A DNA stretch of 64,000 bases from Thiodiazotropha sp040791665 (GTDB lineage: Bacteria; Pseudomonadota; Gammaproteobacteria; Chromatiales; Chromatiaceae). Positions 16,346 to 22,935 of the stretch are shown here, piece after piece. Position 1 is the stretch's first letter, and each line of letters starts with the position of its first letter. The notes beneath the pieces were generated by a model, which was given only the letters and a program-made list of their open reading frames with translations, had not been told where the DNA came from and did no database searches. The stretch is taken from the NCBI GenBank assembly GCA_040791665.1, contig JBFNNX010000009.1, positions 124,001-188,000 of the forward strand, given 5' to 3'. Position numbers and translations under genes: made by a program.

Positions 16346-16407
16346 GCCTAACCAGGCGCTGTTGTCAGACCTCGCTACCGCTCGGCAGCAAAGCTGAATC
16401 GTTATGC
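16346..16407 (-). repeat. attC-like element D
   Basis: On the minus strand the 62-base element starts with core GCATAAC and ends with GTTAGGC. Between them are imperfectly complementary arms AGCTTTGCTGCC and GACAACAGCGCC around a GAGCGGTAGCGA turn. It is almost identical to the element at 17544-17604, including the shared tail GCGCGGGAGT. Form, length and position after a stop codon match attC recombination sites. Confidence 0.65.
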
Positions 16408-16410
16408 CTA

Positions 16411-16575
16411 TCAAATCATGCACTCACCCTGGCATACTGGGCATATGAGCACCCCGTTAGGGCCATCAAGCACCTCTCCGTTTCCGTTGCAGAAAAAGCA
16501 GTTTTTAAAATCATTATTTTGCTCATGTGGATTATTCTCTTCACGGCCGCTAGCTTCATCGTTCTGTTGATTCAT
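16411..16575 (-). CDS. Small zinc-ribbon protein (54 aa)
   Basis: A 54-residue protein with a hydrophilic Asn/Glu-rich N-terminus and a four-cysteine DnaJ-like zinc ribbon: CFFCNGNG at 26-33 and CPVCQGEC at 45-52. Its ATG overlaps the stop of the XRE gene (TGATG), so the two are translationally coupled and form one two-gene cassette. It ends just before attC-like element D. Metal binding is inferred from the cysteines; partner and function unknown. Confidence 0.65.
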   Translation of the reverse strand: MNQQNDEASGREENNPHEQNNDFKNCFFCNGNGEVLDGPNGVLICPVCQGECMI

Positions 16576-16859
16576 CAGTAATCGACCATCACTCTGGGTA
16601 ACTCGGCTATTGACTTCAGGTCAACCCCGTACACTTTTGCAATGCAGGAAGCTATCCACAGGGAAGGTTCGGTTTCACCCTTCTCGATTGCCCATAGGTG
16701 GCTTTTTGAAATCCCGGCAATTTCAGATGCTGTATCAAGACTCATCTTGCAATTCTTTCGGCACTCGGTAAGGGCGTCACCAAAGGTCAAGGCGTTGCCG
16801 CTATATTCGACGTTTGGTTCTGGCACATATGTCACACCATCAATCTCAACTATAGGCAT
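16575..16859 (-). CDS. XRE-family helix-turn-helix protein
   Basis: A 94-residue regulator. Residues about 28-85 form an XRE domain: ALTECRKNCKMSLDTASEIA, then GISKSHLWAIEKGETEPSL as turn and recognition helix, and IASCIAKVYGVDLKSIAEL. The N-terminal 25 residues are an extra strand-rich leader (VEIDGVTYVPEPNVEYSG). The ATG falls inside the core of attC-like element C. Encoded with the zinc-ribbon protein as a pair; a regulatory or toxin-antitoxin role is possible but unproven. Confidence 0.8.
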   Translation of the reverse strand: MPIVEIDGVTYVPEPNVEYSGNALTFGDALTECRKNCKMSLDTASEIAGISKSHLWAIEKGETEPSLWIASCIAKVYGVDLKSIAELPRVMVDY

Positions 16860-16924
16860 AACCAGACATTCCAGCGGATAAGCTCCGCTCTGCTGCGCTC
16901 ACGCACTGAATTCAAACGTTCAAC
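16856..16924 (-). repeat. attC-like element C (degenerate)
   Basis: On the minus strand this runs from GTTGAAC (overlapping the stop of the 72-residue gene) to GTTATGC. An internal stem AGCGGA/TCCGCT with loop GCTTA forms its top. It differs in sequence from elements A and D but keeps the length, terminal cores and position. Confidence 0.5.
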
Positions 16925-17138
16925 GCCATTGTTTACCAGATTTACAAATATCCAACACCGGCATTGCCCCGCAATCTGGGCACTTATGAACAGGGCCAAA
17001 ATATGGGTACGCATTATGGTGAGAGCATGGCGCTGAACAAGTCGGATCAGAAGGCGATTCAGCTTTGTCGCATGGCATAGGTGATCCAGTCTCTTTGCAT
17101 GTGCAGTATGGTATGCACTCTTTTAAGCAGTCAGTCAT
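16920..17138 (-). CDS. Cysteine-rich small protein (72 aa)
   Basis: A 72-residue protein with eleven cysteines, beginning MTDCLKECIPYCTCKETG and ending with a CPDCGAMPVLDIC zinc-ribbon-like unit. Two or three metal sites are possible. ATG at 17138 has GAGGA at good distance; a TTG start 15 bases upstream is the alternative. It sits between attC-like elements B and C. The lack of a signal peptide argues for cytosolic zinc binding rather than disulfides. Function unknown. Confidence 0.6.
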   Translation of the reverse strand: MTDCLKECIPYCTCKETGSPMPCDKAESPSDPTCSAPCSHHNAYPYFGPVHKCPDCGAMPVLDICKSGKQWR

Positions 17139-17148
17139 TGCTTCTGTC

Positions 17149-17162
17149 CTCAAACGTTAGGC
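17149..17162 (-). repeat. Collapsed attC-like element B
   Basis: CTCAAAC and GTTAGGC abut on the plus strand, as if the two outer cores of an attC had been joined by loss of the stem between them. The stop TAA of the 125-residue gene lies inside the second core, as in the other cassettes. Confidence 0.4.
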
Positions 17163-17534
17163 GCTACGCATAGCCAGTCGATATTTCCGTCTGACAGATA
17201 ACAGGTTCAGCCCGAATTCTCTCAGAGTTTTATCGCAACCAGGCGTGTTTATGATTTCTCTCACGTCGTAGTCGGATAACCGTTCGTCGGTAGCGGATAG
17301 TGCTTGCGCCTCGTCAAAACTCATCAGTACCAAATCTCTCCCATCTTCTAACGAGATCCTGCCATTTACTTTTCCATGCCCACAACAACTTGCCAGTGTC
17401 TGTAAGCCTGCATCATTGAGGGCCTGTACAATGTCCGCTATACATGGGTCAACCGGTGCATGCGTCCTGCCATCCGGTCTCGGCTTCGCCAATTTAACCT
17501 GTGATGCCTCAATACCCCACTCACACATTCTCAT
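17157..17534 (-). CDS. Phage-type hypothetical protein with CCGHG motif (125 aa)
   Basis: A 125-residue protein. The central block IVQALNDAGLQTLASCCGHGKVNGRISLEDGRDLVLM is typical of a small family seen in phage and mobile DNA, where CCGHG may bind a metal. ATG at 17534 follows the sequence GGGAG at the edge of attC-like element A, which supplies its ribosome-binding site. The stop lies in the core of element B. No activity is known to me for this family. Confidence 0.7.
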   Translation of the reverse strand: MRMCEWGIEASQVKLAKPRPDGRTHAPVDPCIADIVQALNDAGLQTLASCCGHGKVNGRISLEDGRDLVLMSFDEAQALSATDERLSDYDVREIINTPGCDKTLREFGLNLLSVRRKYRLAMRSA

Positions 17535-17543
17535 TACTCCCGC

Positions 17544-17604
17544 GCCTAACCCGGCGCTGTTGTCAGACCTCGCTGCGCTCGGCAGCAAAGCTAAATCGTT
17601 AAAG
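17544..17604 (-). repeat. attC-like element A
   Basis: On the minus strand the 61-base element runs from CTTTAAC (containing the TAA of the ASCH-like gene) to GTTAGGC. Arms TAGCTTTGCTGCC and GACAACAGCGCC flank the turn GAGCGCAGCGA. It is nearly identical to element D 1.2 kb away, while the genes between them are unrelated, which is how cassette arrays look. Confidence 0.65.
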
Positions 17605-17940
17605 GTACTCAAACTCAATCCTGTTTACTGGATGTTCGCGTGAGCAACCGTAGTGAGTGCAGAGCATGTGCACAAATTCTTCCGGCGTGAAATCTGGAAA
17701 CCCTTCCATTGCGCAGTCAGTGTCATCGATGTAGTTCAATGGCTCTTTTCGCGCTGATACGATGCGAACTAGGCCGCCGATCTTCTTAATCTTCTCTCCT
17801 TTTTGCAGGCCCATTGCTTTTTCCACAGGCTGCACTACATCGCCGGGCTTCAAGAACCACCAACCAAAGCGGCGTGTTACCGTCTTTGTCTGGTTCCTGA
17901 CCTGCTCGGTGGTCATTGCAAAACTCATATTTCTTGGCAT
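17599..17940 (-). CDS. ASCH-domain-like phage protein
   Basis: A 113-residue protein with the pattern MSFAMTTEQVRNQTKTVTRRFGWWFLKPGDVVQPVEK that opens many phage ASCH/PUA-like proteins; the KTVTRR block is the family hallmark. A beta-rich middle (IKKIGGLVRIVSARKEPLN) and a C-terminal helix FTPEEFVHMLCTHYGC follow. ASCH domains are thought to bind nucleic acid, often RNA or modified bases. Start uncertain between 17928 and 17967. Its stop is inside attC-like element A. Confidence 0.75.
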   Translation of the reverse strand: MPRNMSFAMTTEQVRNQTKTVTRRFGWWFLKPGDVVQPVEKAMGLQKGEKIKKIGGLVRIVSARKEPLNYIDDTDCAMEGFPDFTPEEFVHMLCTHYGCSREHPVNRIEFEYL

Positions 17941-17969
17941 AGTCCGTAGCTCGGTGATGACCTTCACCG

Positions 17970-18308
17970 TTAATCAATGTACTGGCTAATTAGAGCCAGT
18001 AAATCATCAACGTCGATAGACTCTGGAGTCTCTTTTTGCTCGTGAATATCACGCAGAAAATCAAGCAACCTAATGCCTAATTCATTCTCCTCACTTAGTG
18101 TTGAGCCACCTGATGAAGCAGATGCTCTGCCAATGTGCGCCCAGATTCTGTTTGCCAGTTCGAGTTGCGGCTTAACCTGATGAGTGCTCCATCCGTCAGT
18201 ACGTGATTCCTGGGCCCACTCTTCAAGCTGATTAGCAATGTTTCGTAGCAATATCGTATTCTCTGCCGGGACAATAGTGTCTGGATCACGGTTGTCTACT
18301 CTATCCAC
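17970..18308 (-). CDS. Phage early protein of unknown function (112 aa)
   Basis: A 112-residue acidic, largely helical protein (NTILLRNIANQLEEWAQESR; LGIRLLDFLRDIHEQKETPESIDVDDLLALISQYI). GTG at 18308 is chosen because it overlaps the end of the preceding 38-codon gene; an ATG further upstream would read through that gene in another frame. No family is recognised. It belongs to the leftward early operon. Confidence 0.6.
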   Translation of the reverse strand: MDRVDNRDPDTIVPAENTILLRNIANQLEEWAQESRTDGWSTHQVKPQLELANRIWAHIGRASASSGGSTLSEENELGIRLLDFLRDIHEQKETPESIDVDDLLALISQYID

Positions 18309-18417
18309 TGATACTCTCCTCGATATGCTCATCTGCTGCCAGACACATCTCAGCGAACTCCTTTGTAAGGGTCCAGCCGGTGATATCACCGTTGCTATTG
18401 ATAAGTAGATAAATCAC
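18301..18417 (-). CDS. Very small phage early protein (38 aa)
   Basis: A 38-residue protein MIYLLINSNGDITGWTLTKE followed by FAEMCLAADEHIEESISG. It has a strong GGAGGT ribosome-binding site before its GTG start, which overlaps the upstream stop (TAGTG), and its own stop overlaps the next gene. The coupling on both sides supports a real gene despite its size. Function unknown. Confidence 0.6.
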   Translation of the reverse strand: MIYLLINSNGDITGWTLTKEFAEMCLAADEHIEESISG

Positions 18418-18908
18418 TAATAACCTCCGTTTTTGTCTGCCGCCTCGGCCTCTCTCAACTTGTCATCCAAATGATTCAAAGCCTTGCGAACGCTTGTCAG
18501 CGCCGGAGCAAGATAATCCATGCTTTGCTGAAGTGCACAGGCGCTATAGTAGGCTGACTGGATCAGATCGAATGCCTTGCTGATTTCAGCATGATGTGAG
18601 TAGAGAAAATCGAGATTGGCAGGTTCAATGCTCTCGCACGATTGATCATCATAAGCAGTCGCCTCGCGCCATGAGCAGGTGTATTCATTGCCACTGGGAT
18701 CTTTTGCCGTAAATGTATCTTTATCGATTAACACCAGCTCCAGGCGCTGCTCATAAAGGTAAGGAAGAGACTGAGGCTTTAACTCATCTGCATAGACATC
18801 CCCACCATCCAGCAGACGTGCAAATAGCCCCCTGGCAATACCATCACCAGGCTTGAGCTGTAATCGTTCAGCATCGGCTTTAGGGTTATGTCCAAAACGC
18901 TTCCACAT
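18417..18908 (-). CDS. Phage early protein of unknown function (163 aa)
   Basis: A 163-residue protein without membrane segments. The N-terminal half is beta-rich (YLYEQRLELVLIDKDTFTAKDPSGNEYTCSWREA), the C-terminal half is a long helical bundle ending in a charged KLREAEAADKNGGY tail. No family recognised. Start ATG at 18908; it precedes the 38-aa gene with a one-base overlap. Confidence 0.6.
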   Translation of the reverse strand: MWKRFGHNPKADAERLQLKPGDGIARGLFARLLDGGDVYADELKPQSLPYLYEQRLELVLIDKDTFTAKDPSGNEYTCSWREATAYDDQSCESIEPANLDFLYSHHAEISKAFDLIQSAYYSACALQQSMDYLAPALTSVRKALNHLDDKLREAEAADKNGGY

Positions 18909-18931
18909 GGGATTTATTCCTTTATGCGTGA

Positions 18932-19612
18932 TTATCTGAAGCGGCCCTTGATTTTTATCTCATTGGCGCTCGAATAACCGATCCAGTTTTTTGAGCCCAT
19001 GCCATCGATGTGAGCAAATGAGATGAAGAGATCCTCAAAGATCCTGTACTCGATCTCGGCCATGAAACCCGTTGACCAGTCATTGATCTGTCGATGTGAT
19101 TCATACAGTCCATTCGGCGCATCTGACTGAACTCGCCAGAGACTGTATTCAATCTCAGTATTTGCGATGTTGAAGCCACCTTTTATGCTGAGATCATCTT
19201 TTTGTAGTCCTACAGAGGCAAGAAAGCCAAAGGTCTCCAGGTTCATTTCAAAGTGAGAGGGTTCATTGACACCATCACCTTCCACAAAATAATTGGGATG
19301 AATAAAGCCTCCCAACTCTGCAAAAACCTCGACACCTAAATCAGATAGCCAGTGAGAGGGTTCAGTTAGAAAAGCCCCTCTAGTCACTGTTATGCCGTAG
19401 CGTGTGCTTGAATCCATGTAGAACTCTTGCTCAGAAGCTGTACGGCCACCTTGTACAGCCCTGGAGTCAGTATCTGAATCCAAAATACCTTCAGGTTTTC
19501 CAAGGTCTGAATCCACATAGGAAAGTGACACTGAATAGAAATAATCCTTTTGGCCAGCGTTCACGAATGTGCTGGTTAAAAGTAGGATGGTTAAGAGTAT
19601 GAGTCTGATCAC
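18932..19612 (-). CDS. Exported outer-membrane-like beta-barrel protein in the early operon
   Basis: A 226-residue protein with a clear signal peptide (IRLILLTILLLTSTFVNAG) and alternating aromatic/hydrophobic strands (YFYSVSLSYVD; TRYGITVTRGAF; LGVEVFAELGGF; FGFLASVGL; TGFMAEIEYRIF; NEIKIKGRFR), ending in a charged last strand with a terminal Arg-Phe-Arg. This fits a small 8-strand outer-membrane barrel. GTG at 19612 is preceded by GAGG at correct distance. An outer-membrane protein among phage early genes is unusual and suggests a lysogenic-conversion factor such as surface exclusion. Confidence 0.65.
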   Translation of the reverse strand: MIRLILLTILLLTSTFVNAGQKDYFYSVSLSYVDSDLGKPEGILDSDTDSRAVQGGRTASEQEFYMDSSTRYGITVTRGAFLTEPSHWLSDLGVEVFAELGGFIHPNYFVEGDGVNEPSHFEMNLETFGFLASVGLQKDDLSIKGGFNIANTEIEYSLWRVQSDAPNGLYESHRQINDWSTGFMAEIEYRIFEDLFISFAHIDGMGSKNWIGYSSANEIKIKGRFR

Positions 19613-19622
19613 GATCGTATCC

Positions 19623-19838
19623 TCAATGTTGGTTTTGCCGATTAATTTCAACGGCATCTTCATAGGCCCGGATGACAGCGTTGTCATAGACCTCCAGGAT
19701 ATGACGCTCCATGTCCGACAAACTTTCCTTCCATTCATCCACCAGGCATGAATTGTTTGTCTCCAATTCTGCAAGCTGTAGCGCCTCGCGGGTGCTGATT
19801 ACTGTCAGGAGGATCCCTGCCTGATCACTGATCATCAT
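19623..19838 (-). CDS. Small phage early protein (71 aa)
   Basis: A 71-residue acidic helical protein: MMISDQAGILLTVISTREAL then ESLSDMERHILEVYDNAVIRAYEDAVEINRQNQH. Its ATG overlaps the upstream stop (ATGA). No recognised family or motif. Confidence 0.6.
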   Translation of the reverse strand: MMISDQAGILLTVISTREALQLAELETNNSCLVDEWKESLSDMERHILEVYDNAVIRAYEDAVEINRQNQH

Positions 19839-20056
19839 GTGGCCTCCTCGATGGGATTTGTGTTGGCTTGTTTTTCTGAGCCGATATACAGGCCTTTCCT
19901 TTCCGCGATATCGCTGTAGAGAAAGCCACTCACCGACTCGAATCTGGCCTTGACGGCCTCGTCCGATGTGTCGGTGTGGCGTGAATCGCTGCACCATTTT
20001 CGAAGCGCTTCATCGAGCTGCGATTCGTTGAATACCCAGTACTCGACGGCCCTCAC
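19835..20056 (-). CDS. Small phage early protein (73 aa)
   Basis: A 73-residue protein beginning VRAVEYWVFNESQLDEALRK. The GTG start overlaps the stop of the Gam-like gene (GTGA) and has GAGGT upstream. The sequence has a mixed alpha/beta look and an EALRKW helix. No family recognised. Confidence 0.6.
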   Translation of the reverse strand: MRAVEYWVFNESQLDEALRKWCSDSRHTDTSDEAVKARFESVSGFLYSDIAERKGLYIGSEKQANTNPIEEAT

Positions 20057-20586
20057 AGGTCTACCTCGTATTCGCTGAGATCTGACAGCCAAGCGTCGAT
20101 CAGTTTGGTGATCTCACTGTCAGCGGGTTTGATGACCACCTGGTCATTGCCGGGAATGACCTTGACGCCGATCTTTTTGGCCGTATTTGCACTGAGATTG
20201 CCGATGGCTTTAGTGATCACCTTCTCTTCGGTTTTAATCAGTACATCTTTTTGGTCAGGGAGTTCTTTTTTGATGGCTGGGATTGTCTTCTTGGCATTGA
20301 ATTCCATTTTGCCGGGTGATTTACGTAGGCCAACCTGGATGCCTTCAAAAACCCGGGTCTTCGGTTTCTTGAACAGCTCTCGATTGGCGTCAACCACGAT
20401 GTGCAGCTCATCGCGCGTCTGCGCAAATTTCGCGGCTGCTGCGCGTAGCGATTTGATGTGTTTTCTGATGATGCGCCGCTTCTCTTCCTCGAGTTGCATC
20501 AGACGATCGTTCAGTGTATCGCGCGCTTTGGCGTGGGCCTTGGCTCTGTTTTCGATGACGATAAGATTGCTCACTGGTCTAATCAC
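20053..20586 (-). CDS. gam: Gam-like host-nuclease inhibitor
   Basis: A 177-residue protein with the shape of Mu Gam: an N-terminal antiparallel coiled coil (RAKAHAKARDTLNDRLMQLE; KRRIIRKHIKSLRAAAAKFA), a conserved turn VVDANRELFKKPKTRVFEGIQVGLRKSPGK, and a mixed C-terminal domain. Gam binds DNA ends and protects them from RecBCD-type nucleases, in the manner of a bacterial Ku. Sequence identity to Mu Gam itself is low by eye; the call rests on the coil-turn-strand pattern and the operon position near A and B. Confidence 0.65.
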   Translation of the reverse strand: MIRPVSNLIVIENRAKAHAKARDTLNDRLMQLEEEKRRIIRKHIKSLRAAAAKFAQTRDELHIVVDANRELFKKPKTRVFEGIQVGLRKSPGKMEFNAKKTIPAIKKELPDQKDVLIKTEEKVITKAIGNLSANTAKKIGVKVIPGNDQVVIKPADSEITKLIDAWLSDLSEYEVDL

Positions 20587-20743
20587 TGGTTACCTCCAAA
20601 CAGAAGTCATTCCACTGTTGCAAAGCATCTTCGGCAGAGGACGGTGTTAATCCGGACTCTTGGTCGATGCTCACGTACTCTTCCAGCTCATCAGCCATCG
20701 TTTTCGTAATGGCCAACAGCTTTTCAGCTTGTTCAGGCTTCAT
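20579..20743 (-). CDS. Very small phage early protein (54 aa)
   Basis: A 54-residue acidic protein MKPEQAEKLLAITKTMADEL ending WNDFCLEVTSD. GGAGGG lies upstream of its ATG, and it overlaps both neighbours by a few bases. No motif recognised. Confidence 0.55.
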   Translation of the reverse strand: MKPEQAEKLLAITKTMADELEEYVSIDQESGLTPSSAEDALQQWNDFCLEVTSD

Positions 20744-21287
20744 GATCATTCCCTCCGGTCTGGTCTTGTCCTGGGATGAGATCCGTGCGGCCATACTTCT
20801 CCAATGTCCGTTTCCAGGCTTCATTCGGATCTTCTTTATCGGATTGCTGATATGTGTTGCGCCTTGGACGATTCTTTGTCGCCTCCTCCTTCTCGCGCTC
20901 TTGTTGTGCTGCCCATTTTTCAGCCTGGCTCGCGGTGATTTCGTAGAGCAGGCCATGGGTTTTCATCGGCAGGCGCAGCGTGTCACGCCTGGCAAGCAGC
21001 TCATCCAATGCGGCCTGCCAGATCTCGATCGTCACAAAATGCGTGCGGTGATTGCGGACCAGCTTTCCTGACTCGATGGGTTCGAGCAGTTCTTTGAGTA
21101 GCTTTTCAACCCGATCCCAGGTGAGTGAGCGACTGCGTGGCCTGAATAACCCGACATAGGCCAGCAGTTGCTTGTTGAGCGGATGTGGTAATGCGAGTGC
21201 TGTCTTGAGCGACTCTCGACTTGCTACATCATTCAGGAACATCTCCAGGCTGCCTGTGGCACCGCACGTGGGACACACTATCCGCAT
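20733..21287 (-). CDS. Mu-like phage hypothetical protein with N-terminal Cys pair
   Basis: A 184-residue protein beginning MRIVCPTCGATGSLEMFLND, a single zinc-knuckle-like CxxC, followed by KQLLAYVGLFRPRSRSLTWDRVEKLLKEL and a helical C-terminus with a charged tail. Proteins of this pattern are common next to A/B/Gam in Mu-like phages of proteobacteria. A replication-accessory role is plausible but not established. Confidence 0.75.
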   Translation of the reverse strand: MRIVCPTCGATGSLEMFLNDVASRESLKTALALPHPLNKQLLAYVGLFRPRSRSLTWDRVEKLLKELLEPIESGKLVRNHRTHFVTIEIWQAALDELLARRDTLRLPMKTHGLLYEITASQAEKWAAQQEREKEEATKNRPRRNTYQQSDKEDPNEAWKRTLEKYGRTDLIPGQDQTGGNDHEA

Positions 21288-21673
21288 TGATTACCTCGGA
21301 AGTAGCGATGGGCGCGGCGTGGCGGGTGGGTGTTGTGCGTCAATGGTTCAATGATTTGACCATTGGCGACCCTAATCGGTGATTTACCCGTCTCACGGAT
21401 CCTGGTCAGCATCTGCTCGAGCCATTCCTTCTCAAATTCGTTCTGCTCTTCATTGAAGAGGCGCTCCTGGACGGCTTGCTGTTTGGGCAGTAGCGGGTAA
21501 AAGTCTTGGTCATCTGCCAGTGGCAGTGGCTTGTTGAAAGCCACAGCGGTGAGAATGGCCCTGGGGTCCACGAGGAAGGTCATCAACTCCACCCCACGTG
21601 CTCTCAGGATTGCTCTGTTCCTGACGTACACATCGCTCCAGTGTTCGATGTAGTTATCGGGATACATCGTCAT
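21278..21673 (-). CDS. Phage early protein of unknown function (131 aa)
   Basis: A 131-residue protein MTMYPDNYIEHWSDVYVRNR, with a FLVDPRAILTAVAFNKPLPLADDQDFYPLLPKQ block and a charged helix (RLFNEEQNEFEKEWLEQMLTRI). Its start region overlaps the 3' end of the MuB-like gene by a few bases of spacing, so it is the third gene of the transposition operon. The C-terminus is basic. No family function known. Confidence 0.65.
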   Translation of the reverse strand: MTMYPDNYIEHWSDVYVRNRAILRARGVELMTFLVDPRAILTAVAFNKPLPLADDQDFYPLLPKQQAVQERLFNEEQNEFEKEWLEQMLTRIRETGKSPIRVANGQIIEPLTHNTHPPRRAHRYFRGNQCG

Positions 21674-21674
21674 G

Positions 21675-22916
21675 TCACACCCCCTTGATGATTTCAGCGT
21701 TGACCTTGGGATTGCCGATGTCGGCGGCACAGTTCATGGCCTTGCGCACAGCGTTGTTCACGACCAGGGGATACATCATTGAGATGACCTGCTGTGTACC
21801 GCGCTGACGCTGCACCAGGCGATCGCGCAGCGCGTTGTAGCTGTCAGACTCGAAGATCTCCTCGAGCGGCTTGCCGACGCGCTTGAACTTCAGTGTGAGG
21901 TACTCCTCAAGGTTGCCGTTGAGCGGCCGCAGCTCTGCCACTTCACAGCGGCGAATGACTTCCCTGGCCTCCCAGTTTGTGCGCTCATCAAGACGGTATT
22001 TCAGCTCGGTCTGACCGATCAGGATGATGCCCAATAAACGCTTGAAGCCATCCTCGAGTTCCCAAAACCTTTTCAGGTATTTCAGGGTTGGGACGGAGAG
22101 ATCGTGCGCCTCCTCGATGATTAACACGTGGTTGTTGCCGGCACGTGAGCTGCCGGTCAGCGCAATTTCGATTTGCCGTGCTTTGCCCTCCAGTGTGCGC
22201 CTGGGTTGCTCCTGGGAGGCGTCCTGGATGATGGCATCGCAAATGGCGCCAGCACTGAGTCTGCCCTTGTCGATGATGCGCGGTTGGATAATGGTGATCG
22301 GCGCATTTTCCCGATTGATCCGCTCGATCAGATCCTTTCTCAGCGTGGTCTTGCCTGCACCGGATTCGCCAATAACAGCCAGAAAACCACCATGCTTTGA
22401 CGTTTGATACATAGCTTCGCGGATGTAGCGCTGCTCCGAGTCAAGGAACACATCATCAGGCCCTTGAACATCATCCAGGAACGGATCCTGGAATAATTTA
22501 AAGTGCTGCTTAGCTTGTTGTGATAGCATTTCCGTCTCCGGGAGTTGGTCTTCATCAATAAACGGGGTTGTGACTTTGGCAGATCCGCGCTTGGCCGAGC
22601 GCGGTATGTCAGGGTTACTGTCGATATCCAGCGCCGTGGCAATCTCTTCATCCGAGACGCCGTGCTTTCGGAGAAAATCATTGATCTGCTTTTTCAGGAA
22701 TCGCTTGGGGGATTTCTCAGGCCAGATATTGCGGTTAAGGATCTGCGATACGGTTGCAGGCGATGGGGTATTCCCGGATACAAGTAACAATGCATCACCC
22801 AGCTGCTTATTGTTGAGTCCATAACTCCTAAGCAGTCGTTTCAGTACGAGTGGGGTCAGTGCTCTCATTCGCCGTACATCCCACCTTTCATCGTATTTTG
22901 GTTTTGGTCCTCGCAT
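21675..22916 (-). CDS. MuB-like transposition target ATPase
   Basis: A 413-residue AAA+ ATPase. Residues 20-95 form an N-terminal helix-turn-helix (LNNKQLGDALLLVSGNTPSP, ATVSQILNR). The Walker A GESGAGKT is at 183-190, Walker B HVLIIEEAH is about 80 residues further, with an arginine-rich sensor region after it. In Mu, MuB binds target DNA, stimulates MuA and gives target immunity. The protein is longer than Mu B and more like the ExeA-type MuB of BcepMu-group phages. It lies 19 bases downstream of the transposase gene with GGAGAA near the start. Confidence 0.9.
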   Translation of the reverse strand: MRGPKPKYDERWDVRRMRALTPLVLKRLLRSYGLNNKQLGDALLLVSGNTPSPATVSQILNRNIWPEKSPKRFLKKQINDFLRKHGVSDEEIATALDIDSNPDIPRSAKRGSAKVTTPFIDEDQLPETEMLSQQAKQHFKLFQDPFLDDVQGPDDVFLDSEQRYIREAMYQTSKHGGFLAVIGESGAGKTTLRKDLIERINRENAPITIIQPRIIDKGRLSAGAICDAIIQDASQEQPRRTLEGKARQIEIALTGSSRAGNNHVLIIEEAHDLSVPTLKYLKRFWELEDGFKRLLGIILIGQTELKYRLDERTNWEAREVIRRCEVAELRPLNGNLEEYLTLKFKRVGKPLEEIFESDSYNALRDRLVQRQRGTQQVISMMYPLVVNNAVRKAMNCAADIGNPKVNAEIIKGV

Positions 22917-22935
22917 TTCATTGAGTTCTCCGTCG

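Noticed and set aside
16237..16581. Plus-strand frame of 114 codons across attC-like element D
   Set aside because: It crosses the repeat element and is antisense to two small cassette genes with overlapping stop/start signals; its hydrophobic end is the complement of coding sequence.
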